A stretch of 64,000 nt of DNA from Hymenobacter siberiensis (GTDB lineage Bacteria > Bacteroidota > Bacteroidia > Cytophagales > Hymenobacteraceae). Position 1 is the stretch's first letter, and each line of letters starts with the position of its first letter. The DNA lies in assembly GCF_018967865.2 (NCBI RefSeq), contig NZ_JAHLZY020000001.1, forward strand, positions 3,844,001 to 3,908,000, in the 5' to 3' direction. The position numbers were made by a program, and so were the translations under genes. Positions 54,053-64,000 of the stretch are shown here, in pieces. The notes beneath the pieces are model-generated. The model made no database searches. It was given only the letters and a program-made list of their open reading frames with translations, and was not told where the DNA came from.

Positions 54053-54073
54053 GTATCCTAACTAGGTGATTAC

Positions 54074-55366
<1,293 letters not shown>

Positions 55367-55531
55367 TTAAATATGCTGCAAACGTACGCGAATCAGCCGG
55401 CATAAGCACAATTCACCCGGTAAAAGAGCATATCAAAGCCTTCGCAAACGCGTCATCCCTTGCCTGTGCTAACGATTGAATCAGCCCCGACAAGCCGTAG
55501 GATTTAGTCTGGCCACGGCAAAATTTCGCGC

Positions 55532-55567
55532 AAAAAAAGGGACGCCCTTACGGAGCGTCCCTTTTCA
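55532..55567 (-). terminator. Terminator at the end of the ribosomal operon
   Basis: AAAAAAAGGGACGC / GCGTCCCTTTTC stem between rplQ (stop 55589) and eno. Confidence 0.82.
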
Positions 55568-55588
55568 CTTTATAGCAATTGCTACGAA

Positions 55589-56191
55589 TTAAGCACCAGC
55601 TTCGTCAGCCTTAGCCTCTTCGCGGCTCTCGCCATCCTTAACGGTTTCAGTAGCAGTGTCAGCCGGAGCCGAGTGCTCAACTACAGCGGCAGGAGCTACA
55701 GCTTCGCCGGTTACTTCGGTAGCCGAAGTAGCGTCGTCGCCAGCGGCTTTCTTACCACCACGGCTGCGCGAACGACGGGTCGTAGCAGTAGCCTTTTCTG
55801 CAGCAGCCGTCTTAGCGTCCATCAACGTTTCGTTGAAGTCCACCAGCTCGATGATGCACATCTCGGCGTTGTCACCCAAACGGGTATCGCTCAGCTTCAG
55901 AATGCGGGTATAGCCACCGGGACGGTTAGCAATTTTGCCCGAAATATTACCAAACAACTCCTTAATCGACTCCTTGTCCTGCAACGCAGCGAACACCATG
56001 CGACGCGAGTGCGTCGTATCGTCTTTAGACTTGGTCAGCAGCGGCTCGATGTACTTGCGCAGGGCCTTGGCCTTAGCTACCGTCGTGGTAACGCGCTTGT
56101 ACAGGATGAGCGAAGACGACATGTTCGACAACATGGCGTGACGGTGGGCGGTAGTCCGGCCCAAATGGTTAATCTTTCTTCCGTGTCGCAT
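55589..56191 (-). CDS. rplQ: Ribosomal protein L17 with C-terminal extension
   Basis: A 200-aa large-subunit protein. The first about 120 residues ([20 protein letters not shown] ... [22 protein letters not shown]) are standard L17. The last about 75 residues are an Ala/Thr/Glu-rich, partly basic tail ([18 protein letters not shown]...), longer than in E. coli (127 aa) and common in form within Bacteroidetes. It is the last gene of the operon. Confidence 0.97.
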   Translation of the reverse strand: MRHGRKINHLGRTTAHRHAMLSNMSSSLILYKRVTTTVAKAKALRKYIEPLLTKSKDDTTHSRRMVFAALQDKESIKELFGNISGKIANRPGGYTRILKLSDTRLGDNAEMCIIELVDFNETLMDAKTAAAEKATATTRRSRSRGGKKAAGDDATSATEVTGEAVAPAAVVEHSAPADTATETVKDGESREEAKADEAGA

Positions 56192-56303
56192 TGGACGTTT
56201 GAAAAAGTGTGTGCTTGCGGGCGGCGACCACGGCGGGCCAAAAAGGCCTCATTAGAACCGCTGCCCCTTGGGCACACTGTGGATAAAATGTGAAAATAAA
56301 AAA

Positions 56304-56368
56304 TGTGGAGATGTGAAAGTTGTGGGCTGAGCGCGAAGCTCACATTTCCACATTATCACATCTCCACA
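56304..56368. repeat. Inverted repeat in the rpoA-rplQ gap
   Basis: TGTGGAGATGTGA (56304-56316) and its exact complement TCACATCTCCACA (56356-56368), with a nested GAGCTTCGCGCTC-like centre. On the minus-strand transcript it forms a hairpin between rpoA and rplQ. Confidence 0.7.
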
Positions 56369-56377
56369 CTATAAAAT

Positions 56378-57367
56378 CTAGTCTTCCTCCAGGCGATACT
56401 TGCCCAGGTCCATCCCAAACTCCAAACCACGCTCTTCAACGAGGTTTTCCAGCTCGGTCAGGCTCTTCTTGCCAAAGTTGCGGAATTTCATCATGTCGGC
56501 GATTTCGAGCTGCACCAGTTCGCCCATCGTCTTGATGTCGGCAGCCTTGAGGCAGTTCTTGGCGCGTACGCTGAGCTCCATGTCCTCCAAAGGAGTCTTG
56601 AGCATCTTGCGCATCTGCATGGTTTCCTCATCAATCGGCTCGTCCTCCGTTACACGAGGACCCTCGAGGGTCATCGTGTTGTCCGAGAACAACATAAAGT
56701 GCTGAATGAGAATATTGGCCGCACCTTTCAGTGCCTCCTCCGGGTGAATCGAACCGTCGGTCTGAATCTCGATAACGAGCTTCTCATAGTCGGTCTTCTG
56801 CTCCACGCGGGTGTTCTCAATGCTGTACTTCACGTTCTTAATAGGCGTGTAGATAGCATCGATGGCAATCTGACCGAAAACCTGGTCAGCCGGCTTGTTC
56901 TCGTCGGCGGGCACGTAGCCACGGCCACGGGCAATCGTCAACTCAAACTCCAGCTCGGTACTGGGGTCCAGGTGAGCAATCACGTGGTCAGGGTTCAGTA
57001 CTTCAAAGCCGCTGGCGAACTTGGCAATATCAGCGCCCGAAAAGGAATCCTGGCCTTTCACGCGCACCGTAATTTTATCCGAGATGGCATCGCTCACTTT
57101 CTTGAAGCGGACCATCTTCAAGTTCAGGATGATTTCGGACATGTCCTCAATCACCCCTTCGATGGTCGAAAACTCGTGCAGCACGCTGTTGGTGCGCACC
57201 GACGTGATGGCGAAACCCTCCAGCGACGACAACAGAATGCGACGCAGCGCATTGCCAATGGTGACGCCGTAGCCCTTCTCGAGCGGCTTAAATTCAAACG
57301 TCCCGGTGAAGTCGTCGGATTTCTCCATCACCACTTTCTCCGGCATCTGAAAAGCTAAGATTGACAT
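56378..57367 (-). CDS. rpoA: DNA-directed RNA polymerase subunit alpha
   Basis: A 329-aa subunit. The ATG at 57367 ([13 protein letters not shown]) is the family-typical start, as the longer frame reads into the intergenic region. The N-terminal dimer domain ([23 protein letters not shown]), the linker and the C-terminal domain ([42 protein letters not shown]) are complete. It sits between rpsD and rplQ as in most bacteria. Confidence 0.98.
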   Translation of the reverse strand: MSILAFQMPEKVVMEKSDDFTGTFEFKPLEKGYGVTIGNALRRILLSSLEGFAITSVRTNSVLHEFSTIEGVIEDMSEIILNLKMVRFKKVSDAISDKITVRVKGQDSFSGADIAKFASGFEVLNPDHVIAHLDPSTELEFELTIARGRGYVPADENKPADQVFGQIAIDAIYTPIKNVKYSIENTRVEQKTDYEKLVIEIQTDGSIHPEEALKGAANILIQHFMLFSDNTMTLEGPRVTEDEPIDEETMQMRKMLKTPLEDMELSVRAKNCLKAADIKTMGELVQLEIADMMKFRNFGKKSLTELENLVEERGLEFGMDLGKYRLEED

Positions 57368-57416
57368 ATGTGGGGCGTAAAAAATGTAAAAAAATTGGGT
57401 GAAGTATAAGCACAAG

Positions 57417-57443
57417 AGCGGCCCGACAAATTGCCGGGCCGCT
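57417..57443. promoter_or_regulatory. Hairpin between rpsD and rpoA
   Basis: AGCGGCCCG / CGGGCCGCT nine-pair stem with a short loop, immediately after the rpsD stop codon and before rpoA. No U-tract follows on the minus strand, so it is not a simple terminator. It could tune rpoA translation or mRNA processing. Confidence 0.45.
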
Positions 57444-57457
57444 ACCAGTAGCGCTAT

Positions 57458-58063
57458 TTACTTCGAATACAGTTCGACGATGAGCTGCTCGGTGATTTTC
57501 TCCGGAATCAGCTCACGGGCGGGGGCGTTGATGAACTTGCCAGCCAACTCCTTGCCGTCCCACTCCAGCCAGGAGAACTGGCGCGAGTTGCGAACCGAAA
57601 GGCTCGTGGTGATGGCTTCCAACGACTTCGACTTCTCCCGAACGGCAACAATGTCGCCGGGACGGAGGTGGTACGAAGGGATGTTCACCACTTCACCGTT
57701 TACGGTGATGTGCTTGTGACCAACGAGCTGGCGGGCAGCGCGACGCGTCGAGGCAATGCCCAAACGGTACACGGCGTTGTCCAGACGGGCTTCCAACAGC
57801 GCGAGCAGGTTATCGCCGGTGATGCCGGGAAGCGCTGCTGCTTTGTGGAACAGGTTTTCGAATTGCTTCTCCAACATGCCGTACATGTACTTCACCTTCT
57901 GCTTCTCCATCAGCTGGACCGCATACTCCGACTGCTTCTTGCGACGGCCACGGCCGTGCTGGCCCGGAGGATAGGCTTTTTTGTTGAGCGCTTTGCTCGG
58001 GCCGAAAATCGCCTCGTTGAAGCGACGGGCAATTTTTGAGGTTGGGCCGGTATAACGTGCCAT
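57458..58063 (-). CDS. rpsD: Ribosomal protein S4
   Basis: A 201-aa small-subunit assembly protein. [21 protein letters not shown] start, [18 protein letters not shown], and the S4 RNA-binding domain ([37 protein letters not shown]). In E. coli S4 represses its own operon. Here it is followed by a hairpin before rpoA. Confidence 0.98.
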   Translation of the reverse strand: MARYTGPTSKIARRFNEAIFGPSKALNKKAYPPGQHGRGRRKKQSEYAVQLMEKQKVKYMYGMLEKQFENLFHKAAALPGITGDNLLALLEARLDNAVYRLGIASTRRAARQLVGHKHITVNGEVVNIPSYHLRPGDIVAVREKSKSLEAITTSLSVRNSRQFSWLEWDGKELAGKFINAPARELIPEKITEQLIVELYSK

Positions 58064-58089
58064 TGTAATCTAATTTCTGAAGTGAAAAA

Positions 58090-58482
58090 CTAAACGCGAC
58101 GACGCTTGGGAGGGCGGCAGCCGTTGTGGGGCAGCGGCGTTACGTCGCGGATGGTGGTCACCTCAATACCCACGTTGCCGAGGGCGCGGATGGCCGACTC
58201 ACGGCCCGAACCCGGGCCTTTTACGAAGACTTCGGCTTTGCGCATGCCCAAGTCGTGGGCTACTTTACCGCAGTCGCTCATCGCCATTTGGGCGGCGTAA
58301 GGCGTATTCTTCTTCGAACCACGGAAGCCCATTTTGCCGGCCGAAGCCCACGAAATCACTTGACCGTTATTGTTCGTAATCGAGATGATGATGTTGTTGA
58401 ACGAGGCACGGATGTGTACCTGGCCAACCTGCTCCACCACGACAACGCGCTTCTTGGCTTTGTCTTTTCTTTTTTGTGCCAT
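58090..58482 (-). CDS. rpsK: Ribosomal protein S11
   Basis: A 130-aa protein of the 30S platform. [46 protein letters not shown] and C-terminal [18 protein letters not shown] are canonical. It lies 133 nt after rpsM in the same direction, with a heptad repeat in the gap. Confidence 0.98.
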   Translation of the reverse strand: MAQKRKDKAKKRVVVVEQVGQVHIRASFNNIIISITNNNGQVISWASAGKMGFRGSKKNTPYAAQMAMSDCGKVAHDLGMRKAEVFVKGPGSGRESAIRALGNVGIEVTTIRDVTPLPHNGCRPPKRRRV

Positions 58483-58520
58483 TTGGTTATCGCAAAAAAT
58501 GCGGGAGGTGTTAGTGTAAA

Positions 58521-58600
58521 TTAAGGGTTAAAAGTTGAGAGTTAAAAGTTGATTAAACAGCCAACTCTTAACTCCTAACTCTTCACTTTTAACTTACCCT
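58521..58600. repeat. Heptad-repeat palindrome between rpsM and rpsK
   Basis: The left half is GTTAAAA-GTTGAGA-GTTAAAA-GTTG (58527-58551). The right half is CAACTCTTAACTCCTAACTC and CTTTTAAC (58562-58593), a degenerate inverted copy with the same 7-nt period. Inside a ribosomal operon, it would form a long imperfect RNA hairpin. Confidence 0.75.
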
Positions 58601-58615
58601 GATTCCCGGTTAAGT

Positions 58616-58993
58616 TTATTTAGTTGCCTTCTTCTTGCCGGCCACAGTCTTGCGCTTGCCCTTGCGGGTACGCGAGTTGTTCTTGGTACGCTGACCACGA
58701 ACTGGCAGACCTTTGCGGTGACGCAGACCACGGTAGCAGCCGATGTCCATCAAACGCTTGATGTTCGTCGTTACTTCCGAGCGCAGCACGCCTTCGGTCT
58801 TGTGCTCGGCAGCAATGATAGCGCGGACGGCACCCGACTCCTCGTCAGTCCAGTCCTTCACCTTCTTGTTGACATCGATGCCAGCTTTTACCAGAATCTT
58901 GCTGGCGTTGCTCCGGCCAATGCCGAAAATGTAGGTCAGCGAAATTTCGCCGCGCTTGTTGTCCGGGATATCAACCCCTGCGATACGAGCCAT
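58616..58993 (-). CDS. rpsM: Ribosomal protein S13
   Basis: A 125-aa protein of the 30S head. [26 protein letters not shown] start and [28 protein letters not shown] are typical. The basic tail ends in KKKATK. Operon order rpmJ-rpsM-rpsK matches most bacteria. Confidence 0.98.
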   Translation of the reverse strand: MARIAGVDIPDNKRGEISLTYIFGIGRSNASKILVKAGIDVNKKVKDWTDEESGAVRAIIAAEHKTEGVLRSEVTTNIKRLMDIGCYRGLRHRKGLPVRGQRTKNNSRTRKGKRKTVAGKKKATK

Positions 58994-59104
58994 ATTGGAT
59001 GGTTATGTGTTTGCGGACAGAAACCCGGCAACTACTTGGAAGGCGGGCCGGGGGCGAATAACCAACGACTCAGTACCCAAGGTTCCAGGGTTCTAAAAAT
59101 TGAA

Positions 59105-59221
59105 TTAACCCTGACGCTGCTTAAAGCGTGGGTTTTTCTTGTTGATAACGTAGAGCTTGCCGTTGCGACGCACAATCTTGCAGTCAACGCTACGCTTTTT
59201 TATGGAGGTTTTGACTTTCAT
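59105..59221 (-). CDS. rpmJ: Ribosomal protein L36
   Basis: A 38-aa protein beginning [20 protein letters not shown] and ending NPRFKQRQG. Only one cysteine (C14) of the zinc-binding set remains visible, with V, N and K at other positions, so this is probably the zinc-free (C-minus) form of L36. The ATG overlaps the stop codon of a preceding small ORF (ATGA). Confidence 0.95.
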   Translation of the reverse strand: MKVKTSIKKRSVDCKIVRRNGKLYVINKKNPRFKQRQG

Positions 59222-59391
59222 TGCTGAAAAGAGTTACTTATTATTACTTGCGGTTTTGCTTCTAGAATTTCTGTGGAAGAAGTTGGCTGCTTTGTAATAC
59301 CGAAAACAACCAAGGCAAGAACAAAAGTAACAACTGCTTTAGAACCATAAAAGAATGGCTTCCAGTTATCATTGAACTCGTCTAGAAGCAA
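59218..59391 (-). CDS. Candidate small membrane ORF between infA and rpmJ (57 aa)
   Basis: Open frame with a TTG start at 59391: [20 protein letters not shown], then a hydrophobic span [12 protein letters not shown], a polar tail and TGA that overlaps the rpmJ ATG. The overlap suggests translational coupling. Codons are AT-rich, unlike neighbouring genes, and no ATG is available, so the call is tentative. It fills a gap of about 175 nt that is usually short or empty in this operon. Confidence 0.4.
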   Translation of the reverse strand: MLLDEFNDNWKPFFYGSKAVVTFVLALVVFGITKQPTSSTEILEAKPQVIISNSFQQ

Positions 59392-59396
59392 GGATA

Positions 59397-59615
59397 TTAC
59401 TTGTAGCGATACTTGATGCGGCCCTTCGACAAGTCGTAAGGAGACATTTCCAGCTTCACTTTGTCGCCGGGCAGAATTTTGATGTAGTGCATCCGCATCT
59501 TACCCGAAATGTGGGCAATCAGCTGGTGACCATTCTCCAGTTCCACGCGGAACATGGCGTTGGAGAGGGCTTCCAGGATGGTTCCGTCCTGCTCAATCGA
59601 GGCTTGTTTTGCCAT
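59397..59615 (-). CDS. infA: Translation initiation factor IF-1
   Basis: A 72-aa S1-fold protein: [59 protein letters not shown]. Standard position between map and rpmJ. Confidence 0.98.
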   Translation of the reverse strand: MAKQASIEQDGTILEALSNAMFRVELENGHQLIAHISGKMRMHYIKILPGDKVKLEMSPYDLSKGRIKYRYK

Positions 59616-59620
59616 AAGGG

Positions 59621-60406
59621 CTACTGCTGCAATGCTTTTTCGATGTACTCAAAGGAGGTGAGAATCTCCGCCTTTTCTTTTCTAACAACAACGGTATGCT
59701 CAAAGTGCGCCGATGCTTTGCGGTCCTTGGTACGGATAGTCCAGCCATCCGCCTCCTGTACCACGTCTTTTTTACCCAGATTCACCATCGGTTCGATGGC
59801 GATGACCAAGCCCGTTTGCAAAAGCGGCCCGGAACCCCGCTTGCCGTAGTTCGGCACCTCAGGTTTCTCATGCAACTTCGCACCAACTCCGTGGCCGACC
59901 AACTCGCGCACAACCCCGTAGCCCATCGGGGCCACATGGTTCTGGATGGCGTAGCTGATATCGCCCACGCGGTTGCCGCTCACGGCTTGTTCAATGCCTT
60001 TGTACAGCGAAGCTTTGGTTTCCCGCAGCAACGTGAGTATTTCCGGCGCTACCTCCCCGATTGGGTAGGTGTAAGCACTATCTGAGTGGAAACCATTCAG
60101 ATAAACCCCGCAATCCACCGAGAGAATATCGCCACTCTTCAGGGGCTCGTCGGTAGCGAACCCGTGCACCACCACCGAGTTCGGCGAGAGGCACAGGCTG
60201 TAGGGAAACTTATTATACCCTTTAAAGGATGGCACTCCACCATGGTCCCGGATGAATTCCTCTGCGCGCTTATCAAGCTGCCGCGTCGTCACTCCTTCCT
60301 TCACCATGCTCGCGACTTCGCCGTGAGCCTTGGCCAGCACAAGCGCGCTGGCACGGATGAGGTCAATCTCTTCTTCGGTTTTGTATTGAATGCTACCGCT
60401 TGCCAT
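59621..60406 (-). CDS. map: Methionine aminopeptidase, type I
   Basis: A 261-aa metalloenzyme that removes initiator methionine. Metal ligands are in [20 protein letters not shown] (two aspartates), [19 protein letters not shown] (histidine), [11 protein letters not shown] (glutamate) and the late glutamate in HFEHTVVV. The catalytic histidine is in VVHGFATDE. It starts 9 nt after the secY stop codon, as in many spc operons. Confidence 0.97.
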   Translation of the reverse strand: MASGSIQYKTEEEIDLIRASALVLAKAHGEVASMVKEGVTTRQLDKRAEEFIRDHGGVPSFKGYNKFPYSLCLSPNSVVVHGFATDEPLKSGDILSVDCGVYLNGFHSDSAYTYPIGEVAPEILTLLRETKASLYKGIEQAVSGNRVGDISYAIQNHVAPMGYGVVRELVGHGVGAKLHEKPEVPNYGKRGSGPLLQTGLVIAIEPMVNLGKKDVVQEADGWTIRTKDRKASAHFEHTVVVRKEKAEILTSFEYIEKALQQ

Positions 60407-60415
60407 TGCTGCTAT

Positions 60416-61735
60416 TTACGAAGCGACTGAAATGGGCTGTGCCGTGCGACCGCGCAGCTTGCCCGATTTCATCATACCATCGTAGTGCTGCATCAACAAG
60501 TAGCTCTGCACCTGGTTCACCGTGTCGAGCACTACACCCACCATAATGATGAGCGACGTACCGCCATAGAAAGCCGAAAACGGACGCGTAACACCCAAGA
60601 GCAGCGCGATAGCAGGGAAGATGGCGATAAGAGCTAGCGCTACAGCACCCGGAAGGGTAACACGCGTCAGGATTTCATCGATAAACTCCGAAGTGTCGCG
60701 GCCTGGCTTCACGCCGGGCACGAAACCACCACTCCGCTTCAGGTCGTCAGCAATCTGATTAGGATTGACACTGATGGCCGTGTAGAAGTAGGTGAAGATG
60801 ATAATCAGCAGGGCGAAAGTCAGGTTGTACTGCCACGAAGTGTAGTCCGAGAACTTCACGCCGATATAGCTGGCGGCATCACTCTGGTTCTGCCATACCG
60901 ATGCTACGATGGCGGGAACGAACATCAGCGACTGCGCGAAAATGATGGGCATTACACCGGCAGCATTCACCTTGAGGGGAATGAACTGCCGTTGTGCATC
61001 CAGCTGTGTAGTGCCGCCAACCTGCTTAGCATACTGCACCGCAATACGGCGAACCGCCTGCGTGAGCACGATAACAGCCATTACCACGAGGAACAAAACC
61101 ACCATTTCCAGCAGGAAAATCAGGGACTTGTTCACGCCTTTAGCCGCAGCCTCACCAATGATAGCACCGGGCAGACGCGACACAATACCAATCATAATCA
61201 GCATCGAGATACCGTTGCCGATACCTTTATCCGTGATTTTCTCACCCAGCCACATGCAAAACAACGTACCAGCCGTGATGATAATCATGGTCGAAACGGT
61301 GAAGAATGTGCCGGGGTTGATGATGGCCTCAGCGTTAATCGTGGCGATGAAGCCTACCGATTGGGCCAATACAATCGGAATCGTGAGAACCCGGGTGTAC
61401 TGGTTGATTTTCTTACGGCCCGACTCGCCTTCCTTCTGGAGCTTCTGGAAGTAGGGCACGGCAATCGTGAGCAGCTGCAACACGATAGACGCCGAGATGT
61501 ACGGCATGATGCCCAGCGCGAAAATCGACGCGTGGCTGAATGCGCCGCCAAGCAGCGTATCCAAGATACCGAACAGGCCAGCCGCACCCGTCTTTAGTTG
61601 GGTAGGGTCTACGCCCGGCAGCACCACGTACACGCCAAGGCGATAGATGGCAATGAAAAATAGCGTATTGAGGATTCGCGTACGCAAATCCTCAATCGCA
61701 AAAATGTTTTTTATCGACTCGATAAACTTATTCAT
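60416..61735 (-). CDS. secY: Preprotein translocase subunit SecY
   Basis: A 439-aa channel with ten membrane spans. The ATG at 61735 (MNKFIESIKNIFAIEDLRTRIL) is the usual start. Signature segments are YRLGVYVVLPGVDPTQL, PYISASIVLQLLTIAVPYFQKLQKEGE and FVPGVKPGRDTSEFIDEILTRVTLPGA. With SecA at 15028-18438 it is the core of the export pathway; secE/G are outside the window. Confidence 0.98.
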   Translation of the reverse strand: MNKFIESIKNIFAIEDLRTRILNTLFFIAIYRLGVYVVLPGVDPTQLKTGAAGLFGILDTLLGGAFSHASIFALGIMPYISASIVLQLLTIAVPYFQKLQKEGESGRKKINQYTRVLTIPIVLAQSVGFIATINAEAIINPGTFFTVSTMIIITAGTLFCMWLGEKITDKGIGNGISMLIMIGIVSRLPGAIIGEAAAKGVNKSLIFLLEMVVLFLVVMAVIVLTQAVRRIAVQYAKQVGGTTQLDAQRQFIPLKVNAAGVMPIIFAQSLMFVPAIVASVWQNQSDAASYIGVKFSDYTSWQYNLTFALLIIIFTYFYTAISVNPNQIADDLKRSGGFVPGVKPGRDTSEFIDEILTRVTLPGAVALALIAIFPAIALLLGVTRPFSAFYGGTSLIIMVGVVLDTVNQVQSYLLMQHYDGMMKSGKLRGRTAQPISVAS

Positions 61736-61751
61736 TGCCGAAGGTAGCTTT

Positions 61752-62201
61752 TTAGAGCGTAACCGCTTTGCCGCCGGCCTTCTCGATGGCTTCAACAGCC
61801 GACTTCGAGAATGCGTGAGCATGGATTTCTACAGCCGTGGCGATTTCGCCGCGACCGAGGATTTTAATTTTGGCGTTCTTGGAAACCAGGCCGTTGGCAA
61901 CGAAGTAGGCAGCATCCATAGTGGTAGCGCTGTTCTTTTCGAGGAGGGTAGCTAGCGCATCAAGGTTGATGGCTTTATACTCTACACGGTTGATGTTCGT
62001 GAAGCCGAACTTAGGCACACGGCGCTGGAGGGGCATCTGGCCACCTTCAAAACCGGACTTGCGCTTGTAGCCCGAGCGCGACTTGGCGCCTTTGTGACCA
62101 CGGGTGGACGTACCACCACGCGTAGAGCCTTCGCCCCGGCCAATCCGCTTCTCGTTTTTAGTCGAGCCGTAGGCGGGCGATAGATTGCTGAGATTAAGCA
62201 T
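61752..62201 (-). CDS. rplO: Ribosomal protein L15
   Basis: A 149-aa protein. GEGSTRGGTSTRGHKGAKSR and FEGGQMPLQRRVPKFGF are family blocks. Position before secY is standard. Confidence 0.98.
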   Translation of the reverse strand: MLNLSNLSPAYGSTKNEKRIGRGEGSTRGGTSTRGHKGAKSRSGYKRKSGFEGGQMPLQRRVPKFGFTNINRVEYKAINLDALATLLEKNSATTMDAAYFVANGLVSKNAKIKILGRGEIATAVEIHAHAFSKSAVEAIEKAGGKAVTL

Positions 62202-62213
62202 GACGATAATAGC

Positions 62214-62393
62214 TTACAGTTCGGTTACTTGGAGCAAATGCTGCACGCTCTTAACCATGCCCATAACGGACGGGTTTACTTCGTGGGTAGCAGTGCTGTT
62301 GAGTTTGTTCAGGCCGAGGGACTGAACGGTGCGCTTCTGACGCTCGGGGCGGTCAATGGCGCTGCGCACGAGCTTTACTTGAATTTGTGCCAT
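62214..62393 (-). CDS. rpmD: Ribosomal protein L30
   Basis: A 59-aa protein, MAQIQVKLVRSAIDRPERQK ... SVMGMVKSVQHLLQVTEL. It lies between rpsE and rplO, 5 nt after the rpsE stop codon. Confidence 0.96.
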   Translation of the reverse strand: MAQIQVKLVRSAIDRPERQKRTVQSLGLNKLNSTATHEVNPSVMGMVKSVQHLLQVTEL

Positions 62394-62398
62394 GTCAA

Positions 62399-62974
62399 TT
62401 AACCGTTAAAAACGCGGGCCAAAGAAATACCACGGGCTTGAGCGATTTGCAACGGGTCACGCATTTTAGCGAGGGCTGCAAAAGTAGCTTTAACCACGTT
62501 GTGAGGGTTCGACGAGCCTTTCGACTTCGCCAGCACATCCTTGATACCGGCGCTCTCGAACACGGCGCGCATTGCACCGCCGGCGATTACACCCGTACCA
62601 GCCGCTGCGGGCTGGATGAGCACGAAACCACCGCCGTAGCGGCCTTCCATGAGGTGAGGAACGGTGTGCTTATACATCGGCACTTTCACCACGTTCTTCT
62701 TAGCGTCGTCAATACCTTTGGCAATGGCGTCGGTTACTTCGTTGGCTTTGCCGAGGCCGTAGCCTACGTTGCCGTTGCCGTCGCCCACTACCACGATGGC
62801 AGAGAAGCTAAAGCGGCGACCACCTTTCACCACCTTCGCTACGCGATTGATGGCTACTACTTTTTCTTTGAAGTCGGAGTCAGCACCCATGCGGGAGTTA
62901 TCCTTGTTCCGGTCGCGGTCGTTGCTGCGCTGACGGTCTCCGCCAGGACGATTGTTGTCGCGTTCTTGCGCCAT
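62399..62974 (-). CDS. rpsE: Ribosomal protein S5
   Basis: A 191-aa protein. A basic, asparagine-rich N-terminus of about 30 residues ([18 protein letters not shown]) precedes the double-stranded RNA-binding domain ([31 protein letters not shown]) and the C-terminal domain ([18 protein letters not shown]). Confidence 0.98.
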   Translation of the reverse strand: MAQERDNNRPGGDRQRSNDRDRNKDNSRMGADSDFKEKVVAINRVAKVVKGGRRFSFSAIVVVGDGNGNVGYGLGKANEVTDAIAKGIDDAKKNVVKVPMYKHTVPHLMEGRYGGGFVLIQPAAAGTGVIAGGAMRAVFESAGIKDVLAKSKGSSNPHNVVKATFAALAKMRDPLQIAQARGISLARVFNG

Positions 62975-62980
62975 GATAAT

Positions 62981-63331
62981 TTAGAAATTGAGGCCGCCTT
63001 CGCGAGCACCTTCAGCCAATGATTTTACGCGACCGTGGTAGAGGTAACCCGAGCGGTCGAACACCACTTTCGTGATGCCTTTCTCTTGGGCGACGGCGGC
63101 GAGCTGCCGACCTACGGCAGCAGCCAGAGCCACACCGTTACCACCTTCGGCGGTTACTTTTTTCGACGTTGCGGAGGCCAAGGTGTGGCCGGTCGTGTCG
63201 TCGATAATCTGAGCATAAATGCCCGTGTTGCTGCGGAACACCGACAGGCGCGGACGCTCCGTAGTGCCGGACACTTTCGTGCGGATGATGCGCTGAATCC
63301 GCTTGCGGCGAGTTGCTTTATCAAATGCCAT
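62981..63331 (-). CDS. rplR: Ribosomal protein L18
   Basis: A 116-aa 5S rRNA-binding protein. [28 protein letters not shown] and the C-terminal [26 protein letters not shown] are typical. Confidence 0.98.
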   Translation of the reverse strand: MAFDKATRRKRIQRIIRTKVSGTTERPRLSVFRSNTGIYAQIIDDTTGHTLASATSKKVTAEGGNGVALAAAVGRQLAAVAQEKGITKVVFDRSGYLYHGRVKSLAEGAREGGLNF

Positions 63332-63340
63332 GATGCGAAT

Positions 63341-63895
63341 TTATTTAGAGGCCGTTTTACCAGCTTTGCGACGGATAATCTCACCCACGAAGCGCACACC
63401 TTTGCCTTTGTAAGGCTCCACTTTGCGCAGCGAACGAATTTTGGCAGCTACCTGGCCAAGCAACTGATTGTCGATGCTGTTGAGCGTCACAATCGGGTTC
63501 TTGCCTTTGTCGGTAACGGCAGTGGCGGTTACTTCGCCGGGGAGGGCGATGTACACGTTGTGCGAGTAGCCCAGGGCCAGCTCCAGCGTGCTGCCTACGA
63601 GCGAGGCTTTGTAACCTACACCTACCAACTCAAGCTTCTTCTCGAAACCAGCGCTAACACCGGTTACCATATTATTGATGAGCGAGCGGTACAGACCGTG
63701 CATGGCCTTGTGGCGCTTCTGCTCGGTTGGACGGGTTACGGTGAGAACACCGTCTTCGATGGCTACGGTGATGTCGCGGTCTACTTGCGTAGTGAGCGAG
63801 CCCTTGGGGCCTTTCACCGTCACCGCGTTGTCGTTGTCGACCGAAATAGCGACCCCAGCGGGGACGGAAATCGGCAGTTTACCAATACGTGACAT
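63341..63895 (-). CDS. rplF: Ribosomal protein L6
   Basis: A 184-aa protein. MSRIGKLPISVPAGVAISVD start, GPKGSLTTQV, and the C-terminal YKGKGVRFVGEIIRRKAGKTA. Confidence 0.98.
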   Translation of the reverse strand: MSRIGKLPISVPAGVAISVDNDNAVTVKGPKGSLTTQVDRDITVAIEDGVLTVTRPTEQKRHKAMHGLYRSLINNMVTGVSAGFEKKLELVGVGYKASLVGSTLELALGYSHNVYIALPGEVTATAVTDKGKNPIVTLNSIDNQLLGQVAAKIRSLRKVEPYKGKGVRFVGEIIRRKAGKTASK

Positions 63896-63922
63896 AATTG
63901 AATTTGCTAAAGCGGTTCCGGA

Positions 63923-64000
63923 CTAGTACACGTAGCACAGCACCTCGCCGCCCACGTTCTCGGTTTTGCACTCTTTCTCCGTCATCACACCCTTCGAGGT
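63923..64000 (-). CDS. rpsH: Ribosomal protein S8, 3' end (gene continues beyond the window)
   Basis: The last 25 codons, TSKGVMTEKECKTENVGGEV followed by LCYVY and a stop at 63923-63925. The GGEVLCYVY ending is the S8 C-terminus. It lies 28 nt before rplF, as expected. Confidence 0.93.
   Translation of the reverse strand, partial: TSKGVMTEKECKTENVGGEVLCYVY

Noticed and set aside
58521..58600. Heptad repeat as a CRISPR array
   Set aside because: Units are 7 nt without unique spacers and no cas gene is in the window.

Overview
The window reads as a chromosome segment from a GC-rich Bacteroidetes bacterium, most probably Hymenobacter or a close relative. The basis is type IX secretion C-terminal sorting domains (alpha-amylase, DUF4331 protein, CARDB protein), TAnnTTTG-type promoter boxes, a SecA longer than the proteobacterial form, a spc/alpha ribosomal operon of Bacteroidetes layout, and strongly GC-rich third codon positions. 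The genus is inferred from overall resemblance; no 16S gene is present. I see no tRNA, rRNA, CRISPR array, prophage or replication origin.

Layout. 1-3546: end of sulfite reductase cysI, a siroheme-synthase/TauE fusion and a lipoprotein. 3634-9112: an ALDH7 dehydrogenase, a nonsense-broken AAA ATPase, an HtrA protease and Hsp20. 9605-13140: outer-membrane protein, M20 peptidase, SPOR lipoprotein, deoC. 13226-14957: an intact AAA ATPase overlapping a small Toprim-like gene, the best candidate for an undescribed (defence-type) system. 15028-21985: secA, UDP-galactopyranose mutase, glycosyltransferase, GNAT. 22109-25363: ohrR-ohr, an MDR reductase, a monooxygenase and a DJ-1/PfpI protein, mainly oxidative or electrophile stress. 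25552-29596: dapF, a penicillin-binding lipoprotein, a small membrane protein, an rRNA methyltransferase. 29635-30549: a complete IS5-type element. 30573-35465: small membrane proteins, Ppx/GppA, an Ldh-type dehydrogenase, two L,D-transpeptidase-like proteins. 35792-38179: alpha-amylase. 38305-45939: a one-strand cluster of TonB receptor, two small proteins, HupE/UreJ, TPR and DUF4331, a plausible metal-uptake or surface system. 46423-50086: hscA, anmK, a hypothetical protein. 50171-53570: a decayed CARDB/CUB surface-protein gene. 53681-64000: ftsB-like gene, eno, then rplQ, rpoA, rpsD, rpsK, rpsM, rpmJ, a possible small ORF, infA, map, secY, rplO, rpmD, rpsE, rplR, rplF and the end of rpsH, all transcribed leftwards.

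The most distinctive non-coding feature is a set of long, perfect or near-perfect palindromes (arms 24-50 bp) lying between genes. At least two sequence families can be told apart. One copy is enclosed by terminal repeats matching those of the resident IS5 element and by a 3-bp target duplication, which points to an IS-derived miniature element. A second theme is TAnnTTTG boxes placed 4-8 nt before start codons (deoC, dapF, an L,D-transpeptidase, GNAT, the methyltransferase), which predicts leaderless or nearly leaderless mRNAs.

Limits: functions come from recognising protein motifs by eye. Start codons were moved to the family-typical methionine where the longest ORF clearly ran into upstream DNA. 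Pseudogene calls could reflect assembly errors.
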